64,000 bases of DNA from Mucilaginibacter sp. 44-25 (GTDB lineage Bacteria; Bacteroidota; Bacteroidia; Sphingobacteriales; Sphingobacteriaceae), in the NCBI GenBank assembly GCA_001898335.1, contig MKTS01000012.1, positions 1 to 64,000 on the forward strand, given 5' to 3'. Positions 1 through 8,034 of the stretch are shown piece after piece. Made by a program: the position numbers and the translations under genes. Position 1 is the stretch's first letter, and every line of letters starts with the position of its first letter. The notes below the pieces were generated by a model. It searched no databases. It was not told the origin of the DNA and worked only from the letters and a program-made list of their open reading frames with translations.

Positions 1-159
1 TATTCATGTTTTTGGTAAAATTGCTGCCGCTTTTATTTATCTTGTCTTTTAACCCTTGATTCGCATTATTAACGTAATATGATAGAGTTGTAAACTTTTA
101 CGGCAAACAGATAACTTTTAAATTAAAACTATTCACCGATCAATAGTGCCGCATTTGAT

Positions 160-741
160 TTATATATCACCATCAAGGTGATAACACTCACGGCAACGTG
201 CTTCGTAGGTTTCCTTTTCGCCAAGGAGTATCTGGCTTTCATTAGGTACCAGGCGATAGGAATACATGGCCTGACCGCCACATTTCATGCAAACCGCATG
301 CAGTTTAGTGACAGCATCGGCAATAGCCATTAGTTGGGGCATGGTACCGAAAGGCCTGCCTTTAAAATCCATGTCCAGCCCGGCAATAATCACACGTACG
401 CCTTTGTTGGCAAGTGCCTGCGCTATCTGCGGCAGCTCGTCATCAAAAAACTGGGCCTCATCAACACCTATCACCTGTATATGGTCGGCCAGCTGCAATA
501 TTTCTGCAGCTTTAGTCACAGATTTTGAAGGTATAGAGTTGGCATTGTGGGACACCACAGCCTGCTTATCATACCTGATATCGGCCGCCGGACTAAATAT
601 CTCCACCTCTACTTTGGCAATACGGGCCCGCTTTACACGCCGGATAAGTTCTTCCGTTTTTCCGGAAAACATTGAACCACAGATAACTTCGATGCTACCC
701 CCAACCTCATTTTTTCTTCTGAAAACATCCTCGTTATACAC
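160..741 (-). CDS. tdk: Thymidine kinase (type II)
   Basis: Phosphorylates thymidine to dTMP in the cytosolic pyrimidine salvage pathway. The 193-residue protein has the family layout: a P-loop GSMFSGKT at residues 22-29, a Walker-B-like VDEAQFF near residue 95, the lasso-region glycines and a C-terminal zinc site made of two CxxC pairs (CMKC and CREC, roughly residues 151-186). Length matches the bacterial type II enzyme. The ATG at 741 leaves about 14 residues before the conserved core; a start a few codons later is possible. It stands alone on the minus strand, divergent from the proline-rich gene, and no gene shares an operon with it here. The first 159 bases of the window, downstream of it, hold no gene I can support. 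Confidence 0.96.
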   Translation of the reverse strand: MYNEDVFRRKNEVGGSIEVICGSMFSGKTEELIRRVKRARIAKVEVEIFSPAADIRYDKQAVVSHNANSIPSKSVTKAAEILQLADHIQVIGVDEAQFFDDELPQIAQALANKGVRVIIAGLDMDFKGRPFGTMPQLMAIADAVTKLHAVCMKCGGQAMYSYRLVPNESQILLGEKETYEARCRECYHLDGDI

Positions 742-784
742 GTGTTCTACTCGTTAGTGAAGGGCTAATATCAGAATTTTGTAG

Positions 785-792
785 TATTTTTG
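785..792 (+). promoter_or_regulatory. -7 promoter box TATTTTTG
   Basis: Exact match to the Bacteroidota -7 consensus TAnnTTTG, ending 30 bases before the ATG at 823. No convincing -33 TTTG was seen. Its position means that a TTG at 790 in the same frame cannot be the start codon, because it lies inside the promoter. Confidence 0.5.
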
Positions 793-822
793 GTAAGCAT
801 TTTTCCTAACATCTATAGCCAT

Positions 823-2079
823 ATGAAGCAGCAGGAAGTATTTAGAAAGACCGGCGCCATTATAAAAGAACTTTTAGACCAGTATGAGTATCTCCAGGAA
901 AACCCGGATGAATTAAACGACCTTGAACTGGAACTTTTTGTTGCCAACACGCACTTTTTAAAGGACCATGCCGAGATACTGAAAAAGCTCAACCAGCAAC
1001 GCTCACAGGAACAAAAAGCGCTGCCACCAGCCATTGAAAATAAAAAGGAAGAGAAGATAGTACCTATTGAACTTACTATACCGGCCCCAACACCTCCCGA
1101 ACCTAAGCCGGTGATTGAACTGCCTGCAAAGCCGGAACCTGTTATAGTGCCGGAACCACAGCAGGAACAAATAGCGCGTTTTAACTTGCCCAAACCCGAT
1201 TTTTTGAGGCCGCAGGCACCTAAAGCAGCGCCCGTACAACCCGAGCCTGCTGCACCTGAAACTAAATACACGCCCGGCGAGCCTAAATATTTTGAACCCG
1301 TTGTACAGCCTGTTAAACCTGTTATAGCCCAAACGCCATTTGTACCGGAGCCGCCTGTGCAGCAAAAGCCTGTTGAACTGGAAATACACCATTCAGAACA
1401 AGCTAATGACACACCTACGCCGCAAATTGACCTAAGTGCCGATAGCCGCGCTGACGCTTATGCTTTTGAGCGGGAGGAACCGCAGATAGTAAAACATTAT
1501 CTCGATTTGGATGAAGCTGATACCTTTTCGCCTGAAACCGAAACAAACGGCGTTACACCTGAAACAAGTTTCGCTCCCGTAGCTGCGGAACCAACACCTA
1601 CCTCTGCAGCCACTGATGAAACCGAGAAGCCGCATATTGTGCCTACCAACCCCGAGCCGGTTATAGATAATACACCAAAAACCACCACACAGGAGCCGGA
1701 GAAAGCACACCCTGCAGCAACATACGCCGCACCTGCTGAAAAAGCCGAACCTGCAAATGAGGACCGCCCGCTGACGTTAAATGAGCGACTAAGAGCGCAG
1801 CAAACACCAAACCCTGCAATGGCTTATCCAAAACAGGAGTTGCCTATTACCGATCTTAAATCGGCTATCAGTTTAAATGATAAGCTGCTTTTTGTGAAAG
1901 ACCTGTTTAACGGATATAGCCTGGCATACAGCGAAGCTATTGAAATTGTAAACCGCTTTAACAGCTTTGAAGAGGCCGACCGTTTCCTGAAAACAAACTA
2001 CGTTACTAAAAACAACTGGGACAGCAAGCAGAGTACCGCTGATAAGTTTTACGCTTTACTTAAGCGCCGTTACGCGTAG
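823..2079 (+). CDS. Conserved proline-rich Bacteroidota protein
   Basis: A 418-residue protein of unknown function. Residues 1-70 form a helical, charged N-terminal domain; residues 75-330 are low-complexity, rich in Pro, Glu, Ala and Thr (many PxP and PEP runs), so probably disordered; the last 90 residues form a compact domain with the pattern SLNDKLLFVKDLFNG followed by aromatic and acidic helices. From memory this domain order recurs in hypothetical proteins of the phylum. There is no signal peptide or membrane segment, so it is probably cytoplasmic. The start is the ATG at 823 because the upstream in-frame TTG lies in the promoter. Its last 10 bases overlap the end of rodA tail to tail. 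A role in cell growth is suggested only by this neighbourhood. Confidence 0.85.
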   Translation: MKQQEVFRKTGAIIKELLDQYEYLQENPDELNDLELELFVANTHFLKDHAEILKKLNQQRSQEQKALPPAIENKKEEKIVPIELTIPAPTPPEPKPVIELPAKPEPVIVPEPQQEQIARFNLPKPDFLRPQAPKAAPVQPEPAAPETKYTPGEPKYFEPVVQPVKPVIAQTPFVPEPPVQQKPVELEIHHSEQANDTPTPQIDLSADSRADAYAFEREEPQIVKHYLDLDEADTFSPETETNGVTPETSFAPVAAEPTPTSAATDETEKPHIVPTNPEPVIDNTPKTTTQEPEKAHPAATYAAPAEKAEPANEDRPLTLNERLRAQQTPNPAMAYPKQELPITDLKSAISLNDKLLFVKDLFNGYSLAYSEAIEIVNRFNSFEEADRFLKTNYVTKNNWDSKQSTADKFYALLKRRYA

Positions 2080-3341
2080 TTCATTCCCATACGATTACTA
2101 TCCAGCTTAAGCAGGATAAATAATAGGATGGTAAAGCTCCATAGTGACGAGCCTCCGTAACTTATGAATGGCAGTGGTATGCCAATAACAGGCATATAGC
2201 CTATGGCCATGGCAATGTTAATAATAACGTGGCAAAAAATAATGGAGGCCACACCATAGCCATAAATACGTGAGAAAGGCGCACGTTGCCGCTCGGCAAT
2301 GTGGATTATACGCAGCAGCAGAAAAAGGTATAAGCCCAGTACGGTTACCGAGCCGGCAAAACCCCATTCCTCACCAACCGTACAGAAAATAAAATCAGTA
2401 CTTTGGGCAGGTACAAAAGAGTATTTGGTTTGGGTACCCTGCAAATATCCTTTACCCCACACCCTACCAGATCCTATAGCTATTTTAGATTGGTTTTGGT
2501 TGTAGCCAACCCCACGCTTATCGTGATTGAGCCCCAGCACTTCATCAATACGGGCACGCTGGTGCTTTTTTAGTCCGTCAAAATATAGTGGCTTTACTAC
2601 AAATACAAAAGCCACACAGGCCACCGTTGCTATTAACACCCCTACCGAAAACTGCCGACTACGCCTGAACAGTAATAATAATAATAAGCCGGCCACCACA
2701 ATACCGGCCACCACAAACCAAACGTTATACAGCAAGGCCAATACAAACAAAGTAGCTACCAGCCCTATAAATACAAGAAAGTATACCGAAAGGCCTTCGC
2801 GATACAACACAAATATCAGCGAACAAAAAACCAGGGTTGAACCATCATCAGGCTGTAGTTTAATGAGCAGCATGGGCAGAAAAATAATCCCCCCGGCTAT
2901 CAGGAATGATTTAAGTTCGGTAACCTTCACATTGGTTGAGCTGAGATAGCGCGCCAGCAACAGACAGGTAGCAAATTTAGCAAACTCCGAGGGTTGCAAT
3001 CTGAAACCGCCACCCAGATCAATCCACGCCTGGTTACCCCCAACATTACGCCCTATTACCAGCACCAAAAGCAATAACAATACGGTTACCACATAAAATG
3101 CCGGGGCCAGTGCGGCAATAAACCGGCTTTCTAATAACAACACAACAGAACCTAAAACAAGTGCGGTAACAATAAAAATAAATTGCTTGCCATACTCTGT
3201 ACTCAGGTCAATAATATCTGGGTGGGCCTCATCAAATACGGCAGCACGGATATTGAACCAGCCAATAGTACACAGGGCCAGGTAAATGAGTACCGTTAAC
3301 CAGTCTACATTGAAAAAGAAACTGCGCTGGTTATTCATCAT
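2070..3341 (-). CDS. rodA: Rod-shape-determining SEDS glycosyltransferase RodA
   Basis: Polymerises lipid II glycan strands for lateral wall growth in the inner membrane, working with PBP2. The 423-residue protein is nearly all transmembrane helices (about ten) and carries SEDS signatures: a conserved acidic residue in the extracytoplasmic loop after the DLGGGFRLQPSEFAK segment, the VGEEWGFAG motif in the long loop near residue 325, and PFISYGGSSL near residue 395. It is the last gene of the mre cluster. Its start overlaps the end of mrdA by 11 bases, so translation is probably coupled; two ATGs in tandem (3341 and 3338) follow a purine-rich GGAGGG, one of the few SD-like sequences in the window. 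Confidence 0.96.
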   Translation of the reverse strand: MMNNQRSFFFNVDWLTVLIYLALCTIGWFNIRAAVFDEAHPDIIDLSTEYGKQFIFIVTALVLGSVVLLLESRFIAALAPAFYVVTVLLLLLVLVIGRNVGGNQAWIDLGGGFRLQPSEFAKFATCLLLARYLSSTNVKVTELKSFLIAGGIIFLPMLLIKLQPDDGSTLVFCSLIFVLYREGLSVYFLVFIGLVATLFVLALLYNVWFVVAGIVVAGLLLLLLFRRSRQFSVGVLIATVACVAFVFVVKPLYFDGLKKHQRARIDEVLGLNHDKRGVGYNQNQSKIAIGSGRVWGKGYLQGTQTKYSFVPAQSTDFIFCTVGEEWGFAGSVTVLGLYLFLLLRIIHIAERQRAPFSRIYGYGVASIIFCHVIINIAMAIGYMPVIGIPLPFISYGGSSLWSFTILLFILLKLDSNRMGMNYA

Positions 3342-5355
3342 CCCTCCTTTTTGGCAACATGGCTATTGAACTTTGCGCTGTGTTTCCGGCTTGTTTGTTT
3401 TTAGCGGCTTTAAGCTCCGATTGCTTTTTAGCAGTATCAGCGGCGGCTTTTTTAATAGAATCCTGCCTTACCCTTCTTAAACTATCAGCACGTTTGCGCG
3501 CCTTTTCGGCCGGGGAGCCCGGCACCTCGGGCAACAGGTTGGCATTCATGTAATACTCCGGATAAATACCCGAAGGCCGCTTACTAATGCTGCCACGCAA
3601 ATATTGTTCTACAATAAAGCTGGCTATCGGCGCTGCCCATGTAGCACCCTGCCCGGAGTTTTCTACCACTACGGCAATAGCTATCTTAGGATTATCTCTT
3701 GGGGCAAATGCTACAAATACCGAGTTATCTTTTTTATTTTTCACCTCGGCGGTTCCTGTTTTACCGCACATGATAATACCGGGTATCTTCGAATCATGAG
3801 CAGTACCATGATCCACTACGGCTTGCATACCGTTAATAACAGGTTCAAAATATTGGGAATCTACACCAACATAGTTTTTCTCTGTGTATTCGTTTCTAAT
3901 TACTCTCTCATTGCCTATGGACTTAATCAAGTGAGGTTTGTAATAGAAGCCGTGGTTGGCAATAGTAGCTTCAATGTTGGCCAATTGCAGCGGTGTTGCC
4001 AGCAGTTCGCCCTGGCCAATACCAAGTGAAATTACTGTACTGGAACGCCATCCGTTTCTTCCGTAAACCTTATCGTAATAGCCTGCTTTAGGGAGGTTAC
4101 CACGGTTCTCTGCCGGGAGGTCAAGGTCAAGTCGGTGCCCTAAACCAAACTTCGCCACATTATCACGCCAGTAATTGAAAGCGGTATCGGTTTTACGCCC
4201 ACCGCCCATGCGGTTTACCAGCCTTTCAAAAACCATAAAGAAATATCCATTGCATGATTCAGCAACCGCACGTGCAAGATTAACATCACCATGCACCTCC
4301 CCGTGAAAACATTTAACCCGGCGATTACCCGCTATATAGTAGCCCGGGCAATGATATATGGTTTGCGGAGTAATTATACCCTCCTGCATGGCAATGAGCG
4401 CGCTTAGTGGTTTAAACGACGAGCCCGGAGGATAATAGGCCTGGATGGGCCTAACGAAGAACGGTTTGTAAGGGTCTTTATATAGTATACCCGCGTTGTG
4501 GCCGCGTTGTTTACCTACCAGCAGGTTAGGGTCATACGTTGGTGAACTCACAAAGCACAATATCTCACCGGTTGAGGGTTCAATGGCTACAATACTCCCT
4601 ACCTTGTTTTGCATCAGCTTTTCGCCAAGCTTCTGTATTTTGGTATCTAAAGAGGATATCAGTCTTTCACCTGCAACAGCAGCCGTATCATATGCCCCAT
4701 TGGCATAAATACCCTTAGGCACGTTGTGCGAATCATACAACATGTTGCGTACACCACGCTGGCCACGTAAAACACTTTCGTATGATTTCTCAACACCGGT
4801 AATACCCACATAATCGCCGGGACTATAATAGCCTTTTGATCGTTTAATGATGGCATCGGTAGCCTCACCAATATAGCCCAGGAATTGCGCGGCTGTTGAA
4901 TCGGGGTAGGTACGTATCGGTCGCTGTATCGCATCAAAACCCGGAAACTCGGATAAACGCTCCATGAACGAGGCGTATTGCTGGGCCGTGATCTGTTTCT
5001 CAAACACCGATGAGCGATAAGGCGAATACTTACGCGCCTTGATCATCCTTTTATCAAAACCGTCCTTATCAATATCCAACAGTTTACAAAATTCCAGCGT
5101 ATCAAATGGCTTTACCTGTTTGGGCACCACCATAATATCATACACAGGTTCGTTTTGTACCATGATCTTGCCGTTGCGGTCCAATATGGGGCCACGGGCA
5201 GGGTACTGGATCAACCGGCGGATAACGTTATTTTGGGCGTAGAGGAAATAGCGGTCGTCAACCACCTGTATGTAAAACAGGCGGGCAAGCAGTATGAGCA
5301 CAAAGGCAATGAAAATACCGGCTATAACATATCGCCGCTCGAAATAATTATTCAT
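3331..5355 (-). CDS. mrdA: Penicillin-binding protein 2 (peptidoglycan transpeptidase)
   Basis: Class B PBP that crosslinks peptidoglycan made by RodA during elongation. The 674-residue protein has one N-terminal membrane anchor (about residues 10-30), a PBP dimerisation domain, and a transpeptidase domain with SSFK (catalytic Ser312, Lys315), SCN at 367-369 and KTG near 530. After the catalytic domain is a Lys/Ala/Asp-rich tail of about 80 residues that is probably disordered and not part of the usual fold. The gene starts in an ATGA overlap with mreD and ends inside rodA, so the three are one operon. Start and length agree with the family, the tail making it slightly long. Confidence 0.96.
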   Translation of the reverse strand: MNNYFERRYVIAGIFIAFVLILLARLFYIQVVDDRYFLYAQNNVIRRLIQYPARGPILDRNGKIMVQNEPVYDIMVVPKQVKPFDTLEFCKLLDIDKDGFDKRMIKARKYSPYRSSVFEKQITAQQYASFMERLSEFPGFDAIQRPIRTYPDSTAAQFLGYIGEATDAIIKRSKGYYSPGDYVGITGVEKSYESVLRGQRGVRNMLYDSHNVPKGIYANGAYDTAAVAGERLISSLDTKIQKLGEKLMQNKVGSIVAIEPSTGEILCFVSSPTYDPNLLVGKQRGHNAGILYKDPYKPFFVRPIQAYYPPGSSFKPLSALIAMQEGIITPQTIYHCPGYYIAGNRRVKCFHGEVHGDVNLARAVAESCNGYFFMVFERLVNRMGGGRKTDTAFNYWRDNVAKFGLGHRLDLDLPAENRGNLPKAGYYDKVYGRNGWRSSTVISLGIGQGELLATPLQLANIEATIANHGFYYKPHLIKSIGNERVIRNEYTEKNYVGVDSQYFEPVINGMQAVVDHGTAHDSKIPGIIMCGKTGTAEVKNKKDNSVFVAFAPRDNPKIAIAVVVENSGQGATWAAPIASFIVEQYLRGSISKRPSGIYPEYYMNANLLPEVPGSPAEKARKRADSLRRVRQDSIKKAAADTAKKQSELKAAKNKQAGNTAQSSIAMLPKRRDDE

Positions 5356-5870
5356 TTACGCTCTTTCTTTCTGAAAAACAACAGCCCCGAAACCAGCATC
5401 AAAAATACGGTAAATACCGTACTCAATAAAAACCGCACAAGGGTGTAATCAATTTCCGACAGCCTGAAAACCTCCAGGTTGAACAGGAAAAAATGATGAA
5501 ATAAAGTTAAGATAAGCGCGTAGGTAAAAAACCACCTGAAGCCCATAATACTTAGGGTGGGTTCGGGCTCATTATCAAAGCCGTCTTTTTGTACGGTAAT
5601 GCTAATAAACAATACCCTTACCAAAGCCAGTAACGTACAGGCAGCCGCGTGCAGCCCCGGAGTGTCATAAAAGGCATCAATAGTAAGGCCCAGTATAAAT
5701 GATAACGCGAACAACAATATATTGGGCGTCTCAAACGGAAGCAGTAGTACAAACAGTATGTATAAATAAGGTGTGGCCAGGTTATACAGGGTAATGTTTT
5801 TAAGCAAAAACACCTGCAGTAGCACCAGCATAACAAAGCGTACCAGGTTGGTTAATATTACCCTACTCAT
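5352..5870 (-). CDS. mreD: Rod-shape-determining membrane protein MreD
   Basis: A 172-residue inner-membrane protein with five or six hydrophobic helices, the usual form of MreD, which bridges MreC and the PBP2-RodA pair in the elongasome. I place the start at the ATG at 5870 (MSRVIL...), which overlaps the mreC stop by 8 bases; a longer in-frame reading to 5912 would add a highly basic segment inside mreC and is unlikely. Sequence conservation in MreD is low, so the call rests on hydrophobic profile, size and its fixed place between mreC and mrdA. Its stop overlaps the mrdA start as ATGA, pointing to coupled translation. Confidence 0.93.
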   Translation of the reverse strand: MSRVILTNLVRFVMLVLLQVFLLKNITLYNLATPYLYILFVLLLPFETPNILLFALSFILGLTIDAFYDTPGLHAAACTLLALVRVLFISITVQKDGFDNEPEPTLSIMGFRWFFTYALILTLFHHFFLFNLEVFRLSEIDYTLVRFLLSTVFTVFLMLVSGLLFFRKKERK

Positions 5871-6696
5871 CTTTCTTTTCCTGGCCCTCCAGTGCCGCCT
5901 GCTCTTTGGCAAACTTGTTTACTACCACATCCACGTATTCCAGCTTGCTGAAATCAACCGCCAGCGTTATTTCCATATTCAGGAAAAAGCCGGCACCTTT
6001 CGCCTTTAATTTACTCACTTTACCCAAGGGTATACCAGCCGGGAACAAAGACAGATCCGAAGTTACCACCGGCTCACCTATCTTTGGTTGAGCATTGTTA
6101 GATACATCTACCAGTAAAGCTTTGTGCGGATCCATATCATCGCCCCACTGCAGGTATCCAATCTCTTTGTTATAGGCCAGCATACCGCTCACACGGGAGT
6201 CTTTATGCAATAAAGATTGTATGATGGCCAGGTGTTCGCCTACAAAGGCTACCTTACCCACTACCCCATCAGCAGATATAACCCCCATACCCTTTTCAAT
6301 ACCATCGCGGCTGCCCCTGTCAATAGTTAAGTAGTTATTGCGTTTGTTGATGGAGTTATTGATCACCTTGGCAGCAATGTATATATATTGTTGCTTATAA
6401 ACGGTGTCAACAACTGTTTTACGCGCTACGGTATCAACATACTTTGATGCTTTAAGCTGATTACGCAATGCCGCGTTTTCACGAGCAAGGCGGTCATTAA
6501 CTTCACGAAGTGACAGGTAACCTTTTAGTTCATCGGCACGTGTATACAGGCCACCGGTGAGTTGGTTAGTGCTATTAATTACCGAAGCTTTTTGAAATGA
6601 GTTGTATTTGATATAAATAACCAGCGATGCGATCTCAAATATCAGGAACAGGAAGAATGCGTTGTACTTGGTGATAAAAATCAGGAGGTTACGCAT
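5863..6696 (-). CDS. mreC: Rod-shape-determining protein MreC
   Basis: A 277-residue bitopic periplasmic scaffold protein of the elongasome that binds and activates PBP2. It has one membrane helix (about residues 8-28), a coiled coil at about 55-85 (charged heptads around NDRLARENAALRNQL), then a beta-barrel domain with the family's DGVVGKV and EPVVTSDLS segments. Length is typical. The ATG at 6696 lies 85 bases after mreB; that gap is filled by an inverted-repeat hairpin, so expression of mreC relative to mreB may be affected. The end overlaps mreD. Confidence 0.95.
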   Translation of the reverse strand: MRNLLIFITKYNAFFLFLIFEIASLVIYIKYNSFQKASVINSTNQLTGGLYTRADELKGYLSLREVNDRLARENAALRNQLKASKYVDTVARKTVVDTVYKQQYIYIAAKVINNSINKRNNYLTIDRGSRDGIEKGMGVISADGVVGKVAFVGEHLAIIQSLLHKDSRVSGMLAYNKEIGYLQWGDDMDPHKALLVDVSNNAQPKIGEPVVTSDLSLFPAGIPLGKVSKLKAKGAGFFLNMEITLAVDFSKLEYVDVVVNKFAKEQAALEGQEKKDE

Positions 6697-6700
6697 TGGG

Positions 6701-6775
6701 GAATTACGATTTTAGATTTACGAATTACGATTATCAATTTACAACAATCGTAAATCTAAAATCGTAATTCGTACA
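6701..6775. repeat. Heptad inverted repeat between mreB and mreC
   Basis: The gap between mreB and mreC is almost entirely an inverted repeat. The left arm runs GAATTACGATTTTAGATTTA and the right arm is its complement, giving a stem of about 22 bp around a short AT-rich loop. Within each arm the sequence is a tandem of degenerate 7-mers (ATCGTAA, ATCTAAA). The same words recur at 16889-16938 in front of panB. It is not followed by a T-run, so it does not look like a simple terminator. Confidence 0.85.
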
Positions 6776-6781
6776 TCGAAA

Positions 6782-7804
6782 TTATTGCATTAAAAATTTA
6801 AAGTTACCGATGTTCTTAAGCGCTGTACCGGTACCGCGTACTACCGCTCTTAGTGGGTCTTCGGCTACGTGTACTGGCAGTTTGGTTTTGGCAGCTACAC
6901 GTTTATCCAAACCACGCAATAACGCGCCACCACCGGTTAAATAGATACCGGTTTGGTAAATATCAGCAGACAGCTCAGGTGGAGTGATCTCCAGCGCTTT
7001 TAATATCGCTTCTTCAATTTTAGAGATAGATTTATCCAGGCAGTGCGCGATCTCGGTATAAGATACGGTGATCTGCTTAGGCACACCGGTCATCAGGTCG
7101 CGACCTTGTACGGCAAAATCCGCAGGTGGTTCTGATAGCTCGGGCAATGCGGCACCTACCTCAATCTTAATTTTTTCGGCAGTACGGTCACCGATCATGA
7201 TATTGTGCTGGCGACGAATGTATTGCACAATGTCTGAGTCAAAGTTATCACCGGCAACACGGATAGACTGGTCGCAAACGATACCTGAAAGCGCAATAAC
7301 CGCTATCTCGGTAGTACCACCACCAATATCAATGATCATATTACCCATTGGTTCCTCCACATCAATACCTATACCTACGGCAGCCGCCATTGGTTCATAT
7401 ATCAGGTATACTTCTTTGGCACCTGCAATTTCGGCGCTATCGCGTACCGCGCGCTTCTCTACCTCGGTAATACCCGATGGGATACAGATCACCATACGCA
7501 GTGACGGGAAGAACCAGCCTTTACCCTGGTTGATCATTTTGATCATCCCGCGGATCATCAGCTCAGCAGCGTTAAAGTCGGCAATTACACCGTCTTTAAG
7601 CGGGCGTACTGTACGGATGTTATCATGGGTTTTGCCCTCCATTTGCATGGCCTGGCGACCAATGGCTATCACCTTATTGGTGGTACGGTCAAAAGCCACA
7701 ATTGATGGTTCATCAACTACAACTTTATCATTATGTATAATGAGGGTATTTGCAGTACCCAGATCAATAGCTATTTCCTGTGTGAAAAAATTAAATAAAC
7801 CCAT
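6782..7804 (-). CDS. mreB: Rod-shape-determining actin homologue MreB
   Basis: Bacterial actin that assembles ATP-dependent filaments under the membrane and directs lateral wall synthesis. The 340-residue protein has the actin-fold signatures: phosphate 1 DLGTANT near residue 14, GGGTTEIAV near 165 (phosphate 2), and the adenosine motif TGGGALLRGLD near 290. Length and start (MGLFNFF, with an amphipathic N-terminus) are standard. It is the first gene of the mreBCD-mrdA-rodA operon, with its own -7 box 24 bases upstream, and follows purH on the same strand after a 230-bp gap. Confidence 0.98.
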   Translation of the reverse strand: MGLFNFFTQEIAIDLGTANTLIIHNDKVVVDEPSIVAFDRTTNKVIAIGRQAMQMEGKTHDNIRTVRPLKDGVIADFNAAELMIRGMIKMINQGKGWFFPSLRMVICIPSGITEVEKRAVRDSAEIAGAKEVYLIYEPMAAAVGIGIDVEEPMGNMIIDIGGGTTEIAVIALSGIVCDQSIRVAGDNFDSDIVQYIRRQHNIMIGDRTAEKIKIEVGAALPELSEPPADFAVQGRDLMTGVPKQITVSYTEIAHCLDKSISKIEEAILKALEITPPELSADIYQTGIYLTGGGALLRGLDKRVAAKTKLPVHVAEDPLRAVVRGTGTALKNIGNFKFLMQ

Positions 7805-7827
7805 GCGGCTGTATTTTCAATATTTTG

Positions 7828-7835
7828 CAAAGTTA
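7828..7835 (-). promoter_or_regulatory. -7 promoter box of mreB
   Basis: Minus-strand TAACTTTG, an exact TAnnTTTG match, 23 bases before the mreB ATG. It implies a short leader of about 18-20 bases. No clear -33 element. Confidence 0.5.
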
Positions 7836-7943
7836 GTAATTAACAAACCTATTTGTTCCGAAATCGCGCCCCTATCGACGCTAATTTCATCAATAAAAAC
7901 CAATTAGTTAATAATAACTCTATTTTTTAAAAATTAGTGTCGG

Positions 7944-8033
7944 TGACAGAGATTAGTTAACCGAAGATTGGAGATTAATTGATTGAAATATGACTATCCC
8001 TAATCTCTAATTACCTGATCTCCAATCACTAAA
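7944..8033. repeat. Heptad inverted repeat after purH
   Basis: An array of degenerate 7-mers of the TCTAATC/GATTAGA family, one half on each strand (GAGATTAG and AGATTGGAGATTA on the left, AATCTCTAATTA and GATCTCCAATC on the right). It ends one base before the purH stop codon and separates purH from the mreB promoter. It could act as a purH transcript end, though no T-run follows. Confidence 0.75.
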
Positions 8034-8034
8034 A

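Noticed and set aside
287..757. Long open frame on the plus strand over tdk
   Set aside because: It is antisense to a clear thymidine kinase and shows only low-complexity Ser/Thr/Ile composition from the opposite strand.
813..1412. Gly/Ser/Cys-rich minus-strand frame in the proline-rich gene
   Set aside because: It is the complement of the Pro/Glu-coding repeats; the composition is explained by the sense strand.
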